Source: an uncultured Chloroflexus sp. (GTDB taxonomy: Bacteria; Chloroflexota; Chloroflexia; Chloroflexales; Chloroflexaceae). Taken from it: DNA of 64,000 nucleotides. How positions within the stretch are numbered: position 1 is the stretch's first letter; every line of letters starts with the position of its first letter. The notes under the pieces were generated by a model. The model was not told where the DNA came from, searched no databases, and saw nothing but the letters and a program-made list of their open reading frames with translations. Positions 1 to 8,924 of the stretch are shown piece by piece. The translations under genes were made by a program, and so were the position numbers. The stretch covers positions 1-64,000 of the forward strand of contig NZ_CAKZNK010000051.1 in the NCBI RefSeq assembly GCF_937129525.1, given 5' to 3'.

Positions 1-2
1 TC

Positions 3-2558
3 GAAGGGGTGACGGTGACGTTGAGCGGCACGACCGGCGCGGGGGTGACGGTCAATCAGACCACGACGACCGATGCGAACGGCTTCTACCGGTTTGATAA
101 CCTCGCGCCGGGCACATACCAGATTCGCTTCAGTGACCTTCCGTCTGGCCTGACCTTCAGTCCGGCAGATAGCGGTAGCGATGATGATCGCGACAGCGAC
201 GTGGTCAATGCTGCTGGCGAGACGGCAAGCTTTGTTCTCAGCAGCAATCAGACCGATCTGAGTCGCGATGCCGGTCTCTATCCCTTACTCAGCCTGGGCA
301 ACCTGGTATGGGTAGATGCGAACAACAATGGCATTGTTGACAGCGGAGAAGAGGGCGCAAGCGGTATTCAAGTTCGTCTCTACCGCGATAGCAATGCCAA
401 CGGATTGTGGGATACGACCGATCACCTGGTAGCGACGACCTTGACCGATAGTGATGGCCGCTATCGCTTCTCTAACCTGCCGCAAGGTGACTACTTTGTA
501 GTCTTGCCTGGCCGACAGTTCGAAGCCGACTCACCGTGGAACGGTTATCGCAGCAGCTCTGGCGGTCTGGCTTTGGGCAGCGGGCCATACGAGCCGGGTG
601 TTGCCGCCAATAGCGATCAGGATAACGACGACAATGGCAGTCGTCAGTCTGGTACCGAATCAGACTTCAACATCGTGAGCAGTCTGGTTACCTTACGGCC
701 CGATACCGAGCCAGATATGGCGGTTGACGGTGACGGTCGCCATAGCAACCTGACGATCGATTTCGGTATCTTCCATCCGGCTGTGCTTGGCGATCTGGTC
801 TGGAATGACCAGAATGGCAACGGCATCCAGGAGACGGAAGAGCCAGGCGTGGCCGATGTGACAGTTACGCTCTACCACGTTGGAACGGACGGAATTGCCG
901 GCACCGCTGACGATGCGCTCATCGCGACCCGGGAGACCGATGGTAATGGCTTCTACGAGTTTGCTGAACTAACGCCGGGTGATTACTACCTTGTCTTCAG
1001 CAATCTGCCGACGGGTGGGCGATTCACCGCAAACGATCAGGGCAGCGACGATGCGCTTGACTCAGATGTCGATCCGTTGAATGGAACCACTGCTGCCTTT
1101 ACGCTGGTCAACGGCGCGCTTGATCAGGATTGGGATGCCGGTCTCGTGCTGCCATCCAGTGTGGGTAATCTGATCTGGCTTGATGTCAATGGTAATGGCG
1201 TCCAGGATGCCAGTGAGCCGGGAATCGAAGGCGTAGTGGTGCGGATTGTCGGCACTGACATCGATGGAAACAGCGTCAATCGCAGCGAAACCACCGCTGA
1301 TGATGGGCGTTATCGCTTCGATGGTTTGCAACCGGGAACCTATCAGGTAACAATCGAGGTGCCGACAGGTTATCGGGTCACAGCAGCCAATCGAGGTGGG
1401 AATGACAGTGCCGACTCAGACAGTGATCTGAATGGCGCAATGACAACGTTCTTCTTACCCGGCGGCGCAAGCGACCTGACGTGGGATGCCGGCCTCTACC
1501 AACCGGCCAGTGTCGGCGATCGAGTCTGGCTGGATCTGAACGGAAATGGCGCGCAAGACGACGGCGAGTCGGGCATTGCAGGAGTGACCGTAACCCTGGT
1601 TGGTAGCACCGGTGCGGGCGAGACGGTCAACCTGACGACTACCACTGACAGTAACGGGCGCTATCGGTTTGAGAACCTCGTGCCGGGCACGTACCAGATT
1701 ACGCTGGATGTGCCGGGCGGTTATGCGGTCACAGGCAGGGATCGTGGGAGCGATAATGCCATCGATTCAGACTTTGATCCGCTCAGCGGGTCAACGACGA
1801 CCTTCACGCTGACCAGCGGCGCGAGCGACCTGACGTGGGACGCCGGCCTCTACCAACCGGCCAGCATTGGCAATCGGGTCTGGAATGACCTCAACGCCAA
1901 CGGTATTGCCGAGAGTGGTGAAGAGGGGGTCAGTGGTGTAATCGTCAATCTCTACCGGGAAGATGGGACATTGGTTGGCACTGACGTGACTGACAGCAGT
2001 GGCTCCTACCTCTTCACTGACCTGCCACCGGGGAGCTACTACCTGGAGTTCATATTGCCAGGCGGCTGGCTCTTCAGTGCGCCGGCGCAAGGTAACGATG
2101 ACAATCGTGACAGCAATGTTGATCCGAATACCAGCCGCACATCGGTCTTTACAATTGACAGTGGCGAGAGCGATATGAGCTGGTGGGCGGGCATTCATCA
2201 GCCGGCGCCGCCGACGGCGATCACGTTGCTCAGCTTTACTGCTGAGCGGCAGGGCAACGGTGTTGTGTTGCGCTGGGTAACCGGTAGCGAGCGCGATACG
2301 GTTGGTTTCCTGATCCTGCGTGGCGTCAGTAACGATCGCGCTGAAGCAACGCCGCTCTTCACGCTGCCAATACCGGCACAGGGCAGCGCAGGAAGCGGAG
2401 CGAGTTATCAGTGGTTTGACCGAACAGCGCAGTCGGCAACGACCTACTACTACTGGTTGGTCGAACTGGAAAGCGATGGCGATCGCAACGAGTTTATGCT
2501 GCACAGTCCAGCAGTGCAATTTACTCATCGCGTGCTGGTGCCGATCATTCTGCGCTAG
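3..2558 (+). CDS. SdrD-B-like repeat surface protein (5' end outside window)
   Basis: The reading frame is already open at base 3 and carries repeat sequence, so the true start lies upstream. The visible 851 codons hold about five and a half Cna-B/SdrD-B-like units with the pattern VGNLVW-D-N-NG--D-GE-G, then an F--L-PG-Y core and a closing DAGLY. Acidic DSD and GSDD clusters are of the calcium-binding kind known in SdrD-B domains. After the last unit (about residue 735) comes a beta-rich domain containing TGSERDTVGF, and the protein ends in the hydrophobic tail VLVPIILR. SdrD-B domains act as stalks in bacterial surface proteins, so an extracellular or cell-surface role is likely. Adjacent repeats are also close at the DNA level, pointing to recent internal duplication. 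No LPxTG signal is present. Confidence 0.85.
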   Translation, partial: EGVTVTLSGTTGAGVTVNQTTTTDANGFYRFDNLAPGTYQIRFSDLPSGLTFSPADSGSDDDRDSDVVNAAGETASFVLSSNQTDLSRDAGLYPLLSLGNLVWVDANNNGIVDSGEEGASGIQVRLYRDSNANGLWDTTDHLVATTLTDSDGRYRFSNLPQGDYFVVLPGRQFEADSPWNGYRSSSGGLALGSGPYEPGVAANSDQDNDDNGSRQSGTESDFNIVSSLVTLRPDTEPDMAVDGDGRHSNLTIDFGIFHPAVLGDLVWNDQNGNGIQETEEPGVADVTVTLYHVGTDGIAGTADDALIATRETDGNGFYEFAELTPGDYYLVFSNLPTGGRFTANDQGSDDALDSDVDPLNGTTAAFTLVNGALDQDWDAGLVLPSSVGNLIWLDVNGNGVQDASEPGIEGVVVRIVGTDIDGNSVNRSETTADDGRYRFDGLQPGTYQVTIEVPTGYRVTAANRGGNDSADSDSDLNGAMTTFFLPGGASDLTWDAGLYQPASVGDRVWLDLNGNGAQDDGESGIAGVTVTLVGSTGAGETVNLTTTTDSNGRYRFENLVPGTYQITLDVPGGYAVTGRDRGSDNAIDSDFDPLSGSTTTFTLTSGASDLTWDAGLYQPASIGNRVWNDLNANGIAESGEEGVSGVIVNLYREDGTLVGTDVTDSSGSYLFTDLPPGSYYLEFILPGGWLFSAPAQGNDDNRDSNVDPNTSRTSVFTIDSGESDMSWWAGIHQPAPPTAITLLSFTAERQGNGVVLRWVTGSERDTVGFLILRGVSNDRAEATPLFTLPIPAQGSAGSGASYQWFDRTAQSATTYYYWLVELESDGDRNEFMLHSPAVQFTHRVLVPIILR
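1471..1864 (+). repeat. intragenic near-identical repeat segment
   Basis: Bases 1471-1510 and 1825-1864 match over 40 positions with one difference (T/C within the WDAGLYQPAS coding stretch). They mark the junctions of consecutive SdrD-B units. The unit at bases 9-130 is likewise close to the one at 1580-1700. This suggests unequal crossing over or conversion inside the gene. Confidence 0.75.
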
Positions 2559-2588
2559 CAAAGCGCGATGAAACTGCCCGGTCAGCAA

Positions 2589-2634
2589 TGATCGCCGCTC
2601 CTCACAATTGCATGAGGAGCGGCGATCAGATTTT
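2589..2634 (+). terminator. intrinsic terminator after the SdrD-B-like gene
   Basis: A perfect 16-bp stem (2589-2604 with 2613-2628) closes an 8-base loop and is followed by GATTTTAAA. It starts 31 bases after the stop codon and fits a Rho-independent terminator. Confidence 0.85.
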
Positions 2635-2776
2635 AAAGAGTATCAAGCCGGAAGCAAGTGGTGATTGAAGGGGTTGGCGATAGCGCAGGTGTTGTCCTGG
2701 CAGACTGGTATTTCCGACTGGCGAAACCAGCGAGAGCGTTTTTCAGACAATTTTTTGACTTCTATGCAAAAAATGC

Positions 2777-2805
2777 ATGCTAAAAGCGTCACAGTATGGT
2801 ATAAT
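2777..2805 (+). promoter_or_regulatory. candidate sigma-70 promoter
   Basis: A perfect TATAAT lies at 2800-2805 in an AT-rich stretch downstream of the preceding terminator. The -35 position 17 bases upstream (ATGCTA) matches poorly. It would transcribe the structured leader and the small gene that starts at 3011, giving an untranslated leader of about 200 bases. The intergenic region 2559-3010 contains the terminator, this promoter and the leader structure, and no other gene that I can support. Confidence 0.5.
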
Positions 2806-2891
2806 AGGCAAACAAGAATAAAAATAGCCATTTACAGTTAAACAGGTTAGAAGCAGCTAGCCGGAAGACTCTGGTTGCAACTTGTCTGACA

Positions 2892-2953
2892 AGGGTCAGT
2901 ACACTGGTGAAACGATAAGAGAGGGTCTCTGCACCACTGCCTGTTCTGACCCT
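2892..2953 (+). promoter_or_regulatory. nested stem structure in the leader of the 3011 gene
   Basis: Three nested inverted repeats fall in order: AGGGTCAG (2892-2899) with CTGACCCT (2946-2953), TGGTG (2905-2909) with CACCA (2932-2936), and AGAGA (2918-2922) with TCTCT (2926-2930). Together they would fold as one elongated RNA hairpin. As DNA they form an imperfect palindrome that could be a protein-binding site. It matches no riboswitch family I recognise. Confidence 0.5.
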
Positions 2954-3010
2954 GGTTTCGCTGCAAACACCTGACACGAGATCGGACAATGAGTGCGAGG
3001 AGCCAGCGTT

Positions 3011-3436
3011 ATGTACATTCGCTGGGTAGTACGGCGGCACAAAAATGCCGAGATAGCCAATACCAACTTCTATGATGCTTATCTGGTCGAAAGTTATCGT
3101 GATGAGCGCGGCCAACCGCGCCAGCGCACAATTGCCTATCTCGGTAATATCCGGCAGATCGGGGGGGAATTTCCGACGATTGAACGAGAGTTGTTTTTAC
3201 TCCGCGCCGATCGCATTCTAGACTCATTGCCTGACCTTACTGAGCAAGACCGGCAAGATGCGCGCGCAGCATTGCGGCGCAAAGTGCCGCCATTGAATCG
3301 CGATGAGGTCATTCGCGGCTTTACCGCCAACCTGAGCTGGTATCGTCGCTGGTGGGAACAGAATGGCAATCCACTGAGCGATGAAGAAGTTTTGAGTATT
3401 GTGCGGTCGACGCGAGGAGATATTGGGCCAATTTAG
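3011..3436 (+). CDS. small protein resembling the N-terminal domain of IS1634/IS4-type transposases
   Basis: The 141-residue protein starts at ATG 3011, where GAGGAG sits 8 bases upstream; the earlier GTG at 2993 has no such site. Its first 45 residues, with YLVESYRDERGQPRQRTIAY followed by LG, resemble the short domain at the N-terminus of IS1634-like DDE transposases. The rest is charged and helical, with a WYRRWWEQNG motif near residue 117. No DDE catalytic domain follows and I see no terminal inverted repeats, so this is either a domesticated DNA-binding fragment or an independent small family. It is followed 67 bases later by a receiver-kinase gene on the same strand. The function is unknown. 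Confidence 0.7.
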   Translation: MYIRWVVRRHKNAEIANTNFYDAYLVESYRDERGQPRQRTIAYLGNIRQIGGEFPTIERELFLLRADRILDSLPDLTEQDRQDARAALRRKVPPLNRDEVIRGFTANLSWYRRWWEQNGNPLSDEEVLSIVRSTRGDIGPI

Positions 3437-3503
3437 ACATGGCAAGCGATCGAATCAATCATTTTTTATACCAATGGTAACCGCTCCGTGGTAGGATATA
3501 ACC

Positions 3504-5006
3504 ATGGAGCAAAACATTGTCCTTATCGTCGATGATGATGAGCAGATGCGATTGCTGCTCATTGAAATTATGGCCCATCTGAATCTCCGCCTGCTCGCTG
3601 CGCAACGCGGTGATCAGGCCTTGCAATTGGCGCGCCAGTACCAGCCCGATCTCATCCTGCTCGATGTGATGATGCCGGATATGGATGGGTTTGAAGTTTG
3701 TCGGTTGTTGCGCGACGATCCCAAACTGGCGCAGATCCCGGTTGTTATGATCACCGGTTTGCATGATCGCGAAGCCAAGTTGCGTGGTTTTGAGGCCGGC
3801 GCTGATGAGTTCATTACCAAACCGTTTGATCCTGGTGAGTTACAGGCGCGCATCAACACGGTATTGCGGCTCAACCGCTATCGACGACTCCTCAATGAGC
3901 AGGCGCGGGTTAATGCTGAACGGGCGCGATTTGAGTGGGTAGTAGAGAAATCTGACAATGCCTATCTGATCATCAATCGCAACGATCAGATTGTCTACGC
4001 CAATCCCCGCGCGCGCATCTATCTTGGTCTAGGGGCTGATGAACCGCTGGCTCAGCCGTTTCGCGCGCTGGCCGCGCATCGTTATCGACTGGCGCCGCCG
4101 GAGGCATGGGAGAACTGGCCAGATTCAACCGATCTTCAACGTTTTCTTGTGCATCCCGAAACCTTGCGCAGCGCCGAACAGTGGCTTAGTGTTGAGACCG
4201 CCGTCGTTCATCCAGTCGATGATCAAATTGTCGTGACGATCCGTGATGTCACGGCGCAAATTACCGCGCAACGTGATATGTGGACGTTTCACACCGTGAT
4301 TTCGCATAAACTCCGCACGCCGCTGGTGAGTATTATTGGCGGATTAAACATCTTACACGACAATATGGATCAGATCGATCGCGCGATTGCCCGCAATATT
4401 GCCTCAATCGCGTTAAGTGGCGCGCATCGCTTGCAACATGCGATTGATGATATTTTGCATTATGTGCGTAGTCCTGGTGATGCCCATCACATGGATACCT
4501 GTACAGTGTTTGATTTACCCACGTTGCTGTCATCGCTCAGCCAGGATTTAGGTATGCAGACGGTCAGCGTCTATCTTGATCCAGCGCTTGATACACGACG
4601 TTTACGCATTTCGCGTCGCAGTCTGGAAGTAGTATTGCGGGAATTGTGCGAAAATGCTATCAAGTTTCACCCAAATCATTCGCCAGGTGTAACGGTGCGG
4701 GTCGATGCCGATCTCGCGCGCGATCAGGTGCGTTTGATCTTCTGTGACGATGGCATCCATTTGCCGCCCGATCAATTACGGAAGGTCTGGCAACCTTATT
4801 ATCAGGCCGAGCGCAGTTTCACCGGACAGGTCGAAGGCATGGGGTTGGGTCTAGCGCAGGTGGCGCGGGTTATTCTGGCAGTTGGCGGTAGCTATCAAAT
4901 GCGCAATCGGCCCGACCGACCGGGCATTTGCGTTGAGCTGCGCATCCCCTTCGCTGAGGAGCAAGCGCAAGGCTCAGTGATTGGCTTGACGGAGCTGTCA
5001 AGTTGA
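3504..5006 (+). CDS. response regulator receiver-PAS-histidine kinase
   Basis: This 500-residue cytoplasmic signalling protein begins with a complete receiver domain (about 5-120): acidic pocket VDDD, phosphoacceptor Asp54 in LLDVMMPDMDG, Thr84 and Lys106. A PAS-like domain covers about 140-250. The H-box has His268 in ISHKLRTPL, and an HATPase_c domain follows with N-box LRELCENAIKFHP and G2 box GMGLGLA. The G1 box reads DDGIHLP, so the second glycine of the usual DxGxG is a histidine. There are no membrane segments. The receiver-first layout suggests it takes phosphate from another kinase and tunes its own kinase activity. GGAT lies 7 bases before the ATG. The partner regulator is not identifiable here. 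Confidence 0.88.
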   Translation: MEQNIVLIVDDDEQMRLLLIEIMAHLNLRLLAAQRGDQALQLARQYQPDLILLDVMMPDMDGFEVCRLLRDDPKLAQIPVVMITGLHDREAKLRGFEAGADEFITKPFDPGELQARINTVLRLNRYRRLLNEQARVNAERARFEWVVEKSDNAYLIINRNDQIVYANPRARIYLGLGADEPLAQPFRALAAHRYRLAPPEAWENWPDSTDLQRFLVHPETLRSAEQWLSVETAVVHPVDDQIVVTIRDVTAQITAQRDMWTFHTVISHKLRTPLVSIIGGLNILHDNMDQIDRAIARNIASIALSGAHRLQHAIDDILHYVRSPGDAHHMDTCTVFDLPTLLSSLSQDLGMQTVSVYLDPALDTRRLRISRRSLEVVLRELCENAIKFHPNHSPGVTVRVDADLARDQVRLIFCDDGIHLPPDQLRKVWQPYYQAERSFTGQVEGMGLGLAQVARVILAVGGSYQMRNRPDRPGICVELRIPFAEEQAQGSVIGLTELSS

Positions 5007-5066
5007 CGCTGATCGGCTCTTCTGCTACTCTGTAAAGCCGGTTCATTGCAGCGAAGGAGCCGATAC

Positions 5067-5921
5067 GTGCGAATTGCCATTACCGGAGCAAATGGGCAAT
5101 TGGGCCGCGCCCTGATTGCGGCGCTGGCCGATCATCACGAGATTGTGGCCTTGAGTCACGACCAGCTTGAATTGGCCGAACCGGCAACCGCCGATCAGAT
5201 TGCTGCCACTGGCGCTGATGTAGTGATCCACGCTGCTGCTTATACGAACGTCGATGGATGCGCGCGCGATCCCTTGCTGGCATACCGGGTCAATGGCCTG
5301 GGAACTCGCTATGTTGCGCTTGGCTGCCGTCGAATTGACGCGGCGCTGGTTTATATCAGCACCAATGAAGTGTTTGCCGGTGATGCGCAGCGGCCATACC
5401 TGGAAGACGATCTGCCTCGTCCGATTAATCCTTATGGTCAGAGCAAACTGGCCGGCGAGCAGGCAGTGCGCGCGTTGTGGCCACGCCACTTTATCGTGCG
5501 GGTAGCCTGGCTGTTTGGCGGCGAGCGCAATTTTGTCCGCACAGTGCTGCGATTGGCGACTAACCCGCCTGCCGATGGATTGCGAGTGGTAGCTGATGAA
5601 ATTGGGAGTCCGACGTATACCGTTGATGTGGCAGAGGGGTTGTCGCGCTTGATTACGACCGACTATTACGGCACGTATCATTTTGTCAACGATGGCATCT
5701 GTTCGCGCTACGATTTTGCCGCCGAGATTGCGCGGCAAGCCGGAATAGAGGTGTCGATGCGTCCGATCCGGTTGCGCGATTTTCAGCGTGACAGCACGCC
5801 GCCGCCTTACACGCCGCTGGCCAATGTCGCCGGAGCGGCGCTCGGTATCACGTTCCGGTCGTGGCAGGCTGCGCTCGATGATTATCTTTCTCGTTTGCGA
5901 CGCGAGTCTGCATTGCTATGA
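5067..5921 (+). CDS. rmlD: dTDP-4-dehydrorhamnose reductase family (RmlD-like)
   Basis: This is an NAD(P)H-dependent short-chain reductase of the RmlD substrate-binding family, which makes dTDP-L-rhamnose in the last step of that pathway. The N-terminal Rossmann motif ITGANGQLG and the catalytic NPYGQSK (YxxxK) are both present, and the length of 284 residues is normal. GTG 5067 was chosen because AAGGAG lies 7 bases upstream and it places the Rossmann strand at the N-terminus; the upstream TTG at 5046 adds seven non-conserved residues. The gene overlaps the next glycosyltransferase by 4 bases. No rmlA, rmlB or rmlC is present in this window, so the exact sugar product is inferred. Confidence 0.85.
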   Translation: MRIAITGANGQLGRALIAALADHHEIVALSHDQLELAEPATADQIAATGADVVIHAAAYTNVDGCARDPLLAYRVNGLGTRYVALGCRRIDAALVYISTNEVFAGDAQRPYLEDDLPRPINPYGQSKLAGEQAVRALWPRHFIVRVAWLFGGERNFVRTVLRLATNPPADGLRVVADEIGSPTYTVDVAEGLSRLITTDYYGTYHFVNDGICSRYDFAAEIARQAGIEVSMRPIRLRDFQRDSTPPPYTPLANVAGAALGITFRSWQAALDDYLSRLRRESALL

Positions 5922-6874
5922 TCGATGTTATTGTGCCCAACTACAACGGCAGCGCATTGCTGCCAACCTGTCTCGACTCATTGCGGGCGCAGACGCGGCG
6001 CGATTTTGTCGTAACGGTGGTTGACGATGCCAGCACGGACGATTCGGTTACGTTGCTGAGGTCACGTTACCCTGAAGCGCAGGTGCTGGTAATGCCGCAT
6101 AATCGTGGCTTTGCCGCCGCAGTCAATGCAGCGCTGGCGGCAACGCAGCGACCATTTGTGGCTTTGCTCAACAACGATACCGAGGCCGATCCGCGCTGGC
6201 TGGAAGCGTTGATCGGGGCGCTCGAACGCTGGCCGCAATTCGCTTTTGCTGCCTCGAAATTGCGGTTATTCGACCGACGTGATGTGTTGCATTCTGCTGG
6301 GGATTTCTATCGAATCAACGGTGAACCGGGCAACCGTGGCGTTTGGGAGTTTGATCGCGGCCAGTACGATGCCTACGTGGAAGTGTTTGGTCCGTGTGCC
6401 GGCGCTGCCGCTTACCGGCGGAACGCGCTCGATCTGCTGGCGGAAGATGGCAACGTATTCGACGAAGAACTGGTTATGTATTGTGAGGATGTTGATCTCA
6501 ATCTACGCGCGCGACGTAAGGGTTTGCGGACCATCTTTGTTCCGACTGCTGTGGTCTACCATCGCCTGAGTGCCAGCGGGGGTGGGGTGTTAGCCAGTTA
6601 CTATTGTGGGCGTAATTTTCCGCTGGTCTGGGCCAAGAATATGCCGGCGCCGCTGGCGCGCCGACACTGGCCGGATTTGCTCGTTTCCCAGGCACGCTTT
6701 GCAATGCATAGTTTACTCCACATTCGTGAGCCGGCAGCCCGCGCTCGTCTGCGCGGTCAGCTTGCCGGTTTGCGCGCATTGCCCCGCTTCCTGGCTCGTC
6801 GTTCGGCAGAGCCGGAAGAGTCAGCAATGGTTACGGCAGCCCTGGCACTTGGCCAGCCGCCAGTACAGAGATAG
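5918..6874 (+). CDS. family 2 glycosyltransferase
   Basis: A 318-residue GT-A fold glycosyltransferase. It opens with VIVPNYNGSALLPTCLDSL, has the nucleotide-binding VVDDASTDDS, and a metal-site region LLNNDTEAD. Its C-terminal half (EDVDLNLRARRKG, then YHRLSASGG) resembles bacterial rhamnosyltransferase-type enzymes. It starts inside the rmlD stop (ATGA overlap), so it probably uses the sugar made by that pathway to build a cell-surface glycan. No membrane segment is evident, so it should act at the cytoplasmic face. The acceptor is unknown. Confidence 0.85.
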   Translation: MIDVIVPNYNGSALLPTCLDSLRAQTRRDFVVTVVDDASTDDSVTLLRSRYPEAQVLVMPHNRGFAAAVNAALAATQRPFVALLNNDTEADPRWLEALIGALERWPQFAFAASKLRLFDRRDVLHSAGDFYRINGEPGNRGVWEFDRGQYDAYVEVFGPCAGAAAYRRNALDLLAEDGNVFDEELVMYCEDVDLNLRARRKGLRTIFVPTAVVYHRLSASGGGVLASYYCGRNFPLVWAKNMPAPLARRHWPDLLVSQARFAMHSLLHIREPAARARLRGQLAGLRALPRFLARRSAEPEESAMVTAALALGQPPVQR

Positions 6875-6876
6875 CC

Positions 6877-7665
6877 ATGACAAACAACAGCGAACCATTC
6901 CTCTCGATTGTGATCCCAGCATACAACGAAGAGCGGCGGCTGCCGGCTACGCTCGCGGCAATTATCGCGTTTTTAGCCACAGAACCATACGGCAGTGAGG
7001 TGATAGTTGTTGATGATGGCAGCGATGATCGCACAAGCGAGGTTGCCCAATCTTTCCCTGGCGTGACAGTGTTGCGTTGCGATCATCGCGGTAAAGGCTT
7101 TGCAGTGCGAGCCGGCGCGCTGGCGGCCCGGGGCGACATTATCTTGCTTTGCGATGCCGATCTGGCCGTGCCGATTGAAGAATGGCCGCGCCTGCGCGCT
7201 GCTATTGAAGCCGGTTATCCAATTGCCATTGGGTCGCGGGAAGGCGTAGGGGCGTCGCGAGAAGGCGAGCCTTGGTACCGTCATGTGATGGGGCGCGTCT
7301 TCAACTGGATCATCTGGCTGGTTGCTTTGCGCGGTATCAATGATACTCAATGCGGTTTTAAGGCGTTGCGCCGCGAGGTGGCGCGCGATCTGTTTCGCCG
7401 GATGCGCATCTATGGCGATGATGCGCCGATCGTGCGCGGCGCTGCCGTCACTGCTTACGATGTCGAATTACTCTTTCTGGCTCAACGCCGTGGCTACCCA
7501 ATAGCTGAAATTCCGGTGACCTGGCGCTACGGCGTCGAAACAAAAGTTAATCCGTTCCGCGACTCGTGGCGCAATCTGCGCGATGTGTTGCGAGTTCGTT
7601 TCAATGATCTCTGTGGTCGCTACGATGTTACATCCGCTCCGATTGAGGAGGTTGCGCCGCGATGA
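6877..7665 (+). CDS. family 2 glycosyltransferase, polyprenyl-phosphate sugar transferase type
   Basis: This 262-residue protein matches the DPM1/ALG5 class, which loads a sugar onto a polyprenyl phosphate carrier. Visible marks are VIPAYNEERRLPATLAAI, VVDDGSDDRTS, the metal-binding LLCDADLAVP, and the class-typical NDTQCGFKALRR. It lacks the membrane domain of GtrB-type relatives. It starts 2 bases after the preceding glycosyltransferase stop and overlaps yhbY by 4 bases, so the four genes form one operon. A lipid-linked sugar for surface polymer assembly is the likely product. Confidence 0.82.
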   Translation: MTNNSEPFLSIVIPAYNEERRLPATLAAIIAFLATEPYGSEVIVVDDGSDDRTSEVAQSFPGVTVLRCDHRGKGFAVRAGALAARGDIILLCDADLAVPIEEWPRLRAAIEAGYPIAIGSREGVGASREGEPWYRHVMGRVFNWIIWLVALRGINDTQCGFKALRREVARDLFRRMRIYGDDAPIVRGAAVTAYDVELLFLAQRRGYPIAEIPVTWRYGVETKVNPFRDSWRNLRDVLRVRFNDLCGRYDVTSAPIEEVAPR

Positions 7666-7949
7666 CCCCTGCTCAACGCGCTTATCTGCGTCGGTTAGCC
7701 CATTCGTTGCCGGTCACAGTGATGATCGGCAAGCACGGCCTTACCGAGAATATTCTGTCGAAGGTCGAACAAGAGCTTGATGCGCATGAGCTGATCAAGC
7801 TACGTTTTATCGACTATAAAGATGAAAAAGCCGATCTGCTTGAAACAATAGTGTCGGTAACCGGCGCCGACCTGGTTGCGATCATCGGCCATACTGCCAT
7901 TTTCTATCGACAACACACCGATCCAACCCGGCGCCGGATTCATCTCTAG
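7662..7949 (+). CDS. yhbY: YhbY-family CRM-domain RNA-binding protein
   Basis: A 95-residue single CRM domain. The signature GKHGLTENILSKV (GxxG loop) and the final strand LVAIIGHTAIFYRQH are clear. Members of the family associate with pre-50S ribosomes in bacteria. It is translationally coupled to the upstream glycosyltransferase through a 4-base overlap, although the functions are not obviously connected. Confidence 0.88.
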   Translation: MTPAQRAYLRRLAHSLPVTVMIGKHGLTENILSKVEQELDAHELIKLRFIDYKDEKADLLETIVSVTGADLVAIIGHTAIFYRQHTDPTRRRIHL

Positions 7950-8073
7950 ACACTGCTCAGCAGGTGTGGAAGCTTCGCCTTGCCTGGATCGAGGGCAAAT
8001 GCTGCCAATGATTGGCGGTCGCCTTGCCCGATCTCTGAGGTTGCTGTCGGGTCTATCGTATGGAAAGCCTGCT

Positions 8074-8454
8074 ATGAATACGAAAGCTTTGCAACGTGGG
8101 TTCTGGATCTCGTTTTGGTCGGTAGTCACAATAATGACTGTGCGGGGAGCGGTCATTGCGGCGCGTTTGCGCAATCCGCGTGTGACCAGTCTGAGCGGGA
8201 TCGGGCCGGTCTATGCCAATCTGAGCTGGGGATACAGCGCTGGCGCTCGGCCCGTTAATGTTGTCTTTGATGTGCAGTTTGCCGGCGGCGCAACCGGGAG
8301 TGTTACCGTTGACGGCGAGGCGCTCGAGGCTGAGGTACCGTTAATCAGAACGGCTCGGGTCGGTGAAACCTACACCATCACGGCGACTCTGGTCTACCGC
8401 CGGTTAGGCTGGACAATTACCCGCCAGATGCAGGTGTCGGGTCAGGTTGGGTAG
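8074..8454 (+). CDS. small membrane-anchored protein, beta-rich domain
   Basis: The 126-residue product starts at ATG 8074, preceded by GGAAAG. A single hydrophobic segment (about residues 10-28) anchors a short beta-rich domain with regularly spaced strands (VTSLSGIGPVYANLSW, then VTVDGEALEAEV), reminiscent of fibronectin III or Ig-like folds. It probably sits on the outer face of the membrane. I do not recognise the family. Its 3' end overlaps the end of a convergent gene by 38 bases. Confidence 0.6.
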   Translation: MNTKALQRGFWISFWSVVTIMTVRGAVIAARLRNPRVTSLSGIGPVYANLSWGYSAGARPVNVVFDVQFAGGATGSVTVDGEALEAEVPLIRTARVGETYTITATLVYRRLGWTITRQMQVSGQVG

Positions 8455-8872
8455 TCTGCGCCTCGAGTTCGGCGATACGGGCGCGTACCTGAGCCGCCAG
8501 GCGTTGCAACTCGCGGTTGACTACGTACTGCCACTCAGCAGCCTCGTGATCTTCAAGCGCGCCACCGCCATACTTTAGCTCCATTGCCAGATGCCAGCCT
8601 CTGCGCTCGGCAAATTTTTCCAGTTCTGCGCATCGGCTGGGTGACCAGCGCCGCCGGATAAACTGACGGAATGCGCGCTCCATCCGTCCTGAGCCATCGG
8701 GGTTGAGCGCTGGAAGCGGGAAGAAGGGCTCCTGATCGCGTGGATCGGGGGCGGCGGCTTTGCTAAAGTAGAGTGTGCGTTGGGTGATCGAGTAACGCCA
8801 CTCGCCATCGCCGTGGTAGTTGCCGGGATTGTTGGCGATAGCGCCGGTGAGCATGCGATCAGTGATGGTCAT
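8417..8872 (-). CDS. conserved-looking hypothetical protein
   Basis: This is a 151-residue soluble protein with no signal peptide. It has an aromatic N-terminal part (GDGEWRYSITQRTLYFSK), a basic middle (RQFIRRRWSPSRCAELEKFA), and a C-terminal amphipathic helix (about 118-140) that could form a coiled coil. A promoter-like sequence lies upstream at 8925-8953 and coding bias looks normal, so I treat it as real. I do not recognise a family. Confidence 0.6.
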   Translation of the reverse strand: MTITDRMLTGAIANNPGNYHGDGEWRYSITQRTLYFSKAAAPDPRDQEPFFPLPALNPDGSGRMERAFRQFIRRRWSPSRCAELEKFAERRGWHLAMELKYGGGALEDHEAAEWQYVVNRELQRLAAQVRARIAELEAQTTQPDPTPASGG

Positions 8873-8924
8873 CGTTGCACCTGTTCCTCAAAAACCGATC
8901 TGACGATAGCAGCCTGTTCTATAC

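Noticed and set aside
1791-2588. Long open frame (265 codons) on the minus strand
   Set aside because: It is antisense to the SdrD-B-like gene and arises from its repetitive codon use; the product has no recognisable domain.
2993-3436. Complete insertion sequence around the transposase-like gene
   Set aside because: No catalytic DDE domain, terminal inverted repeats or target duplication could be seen.
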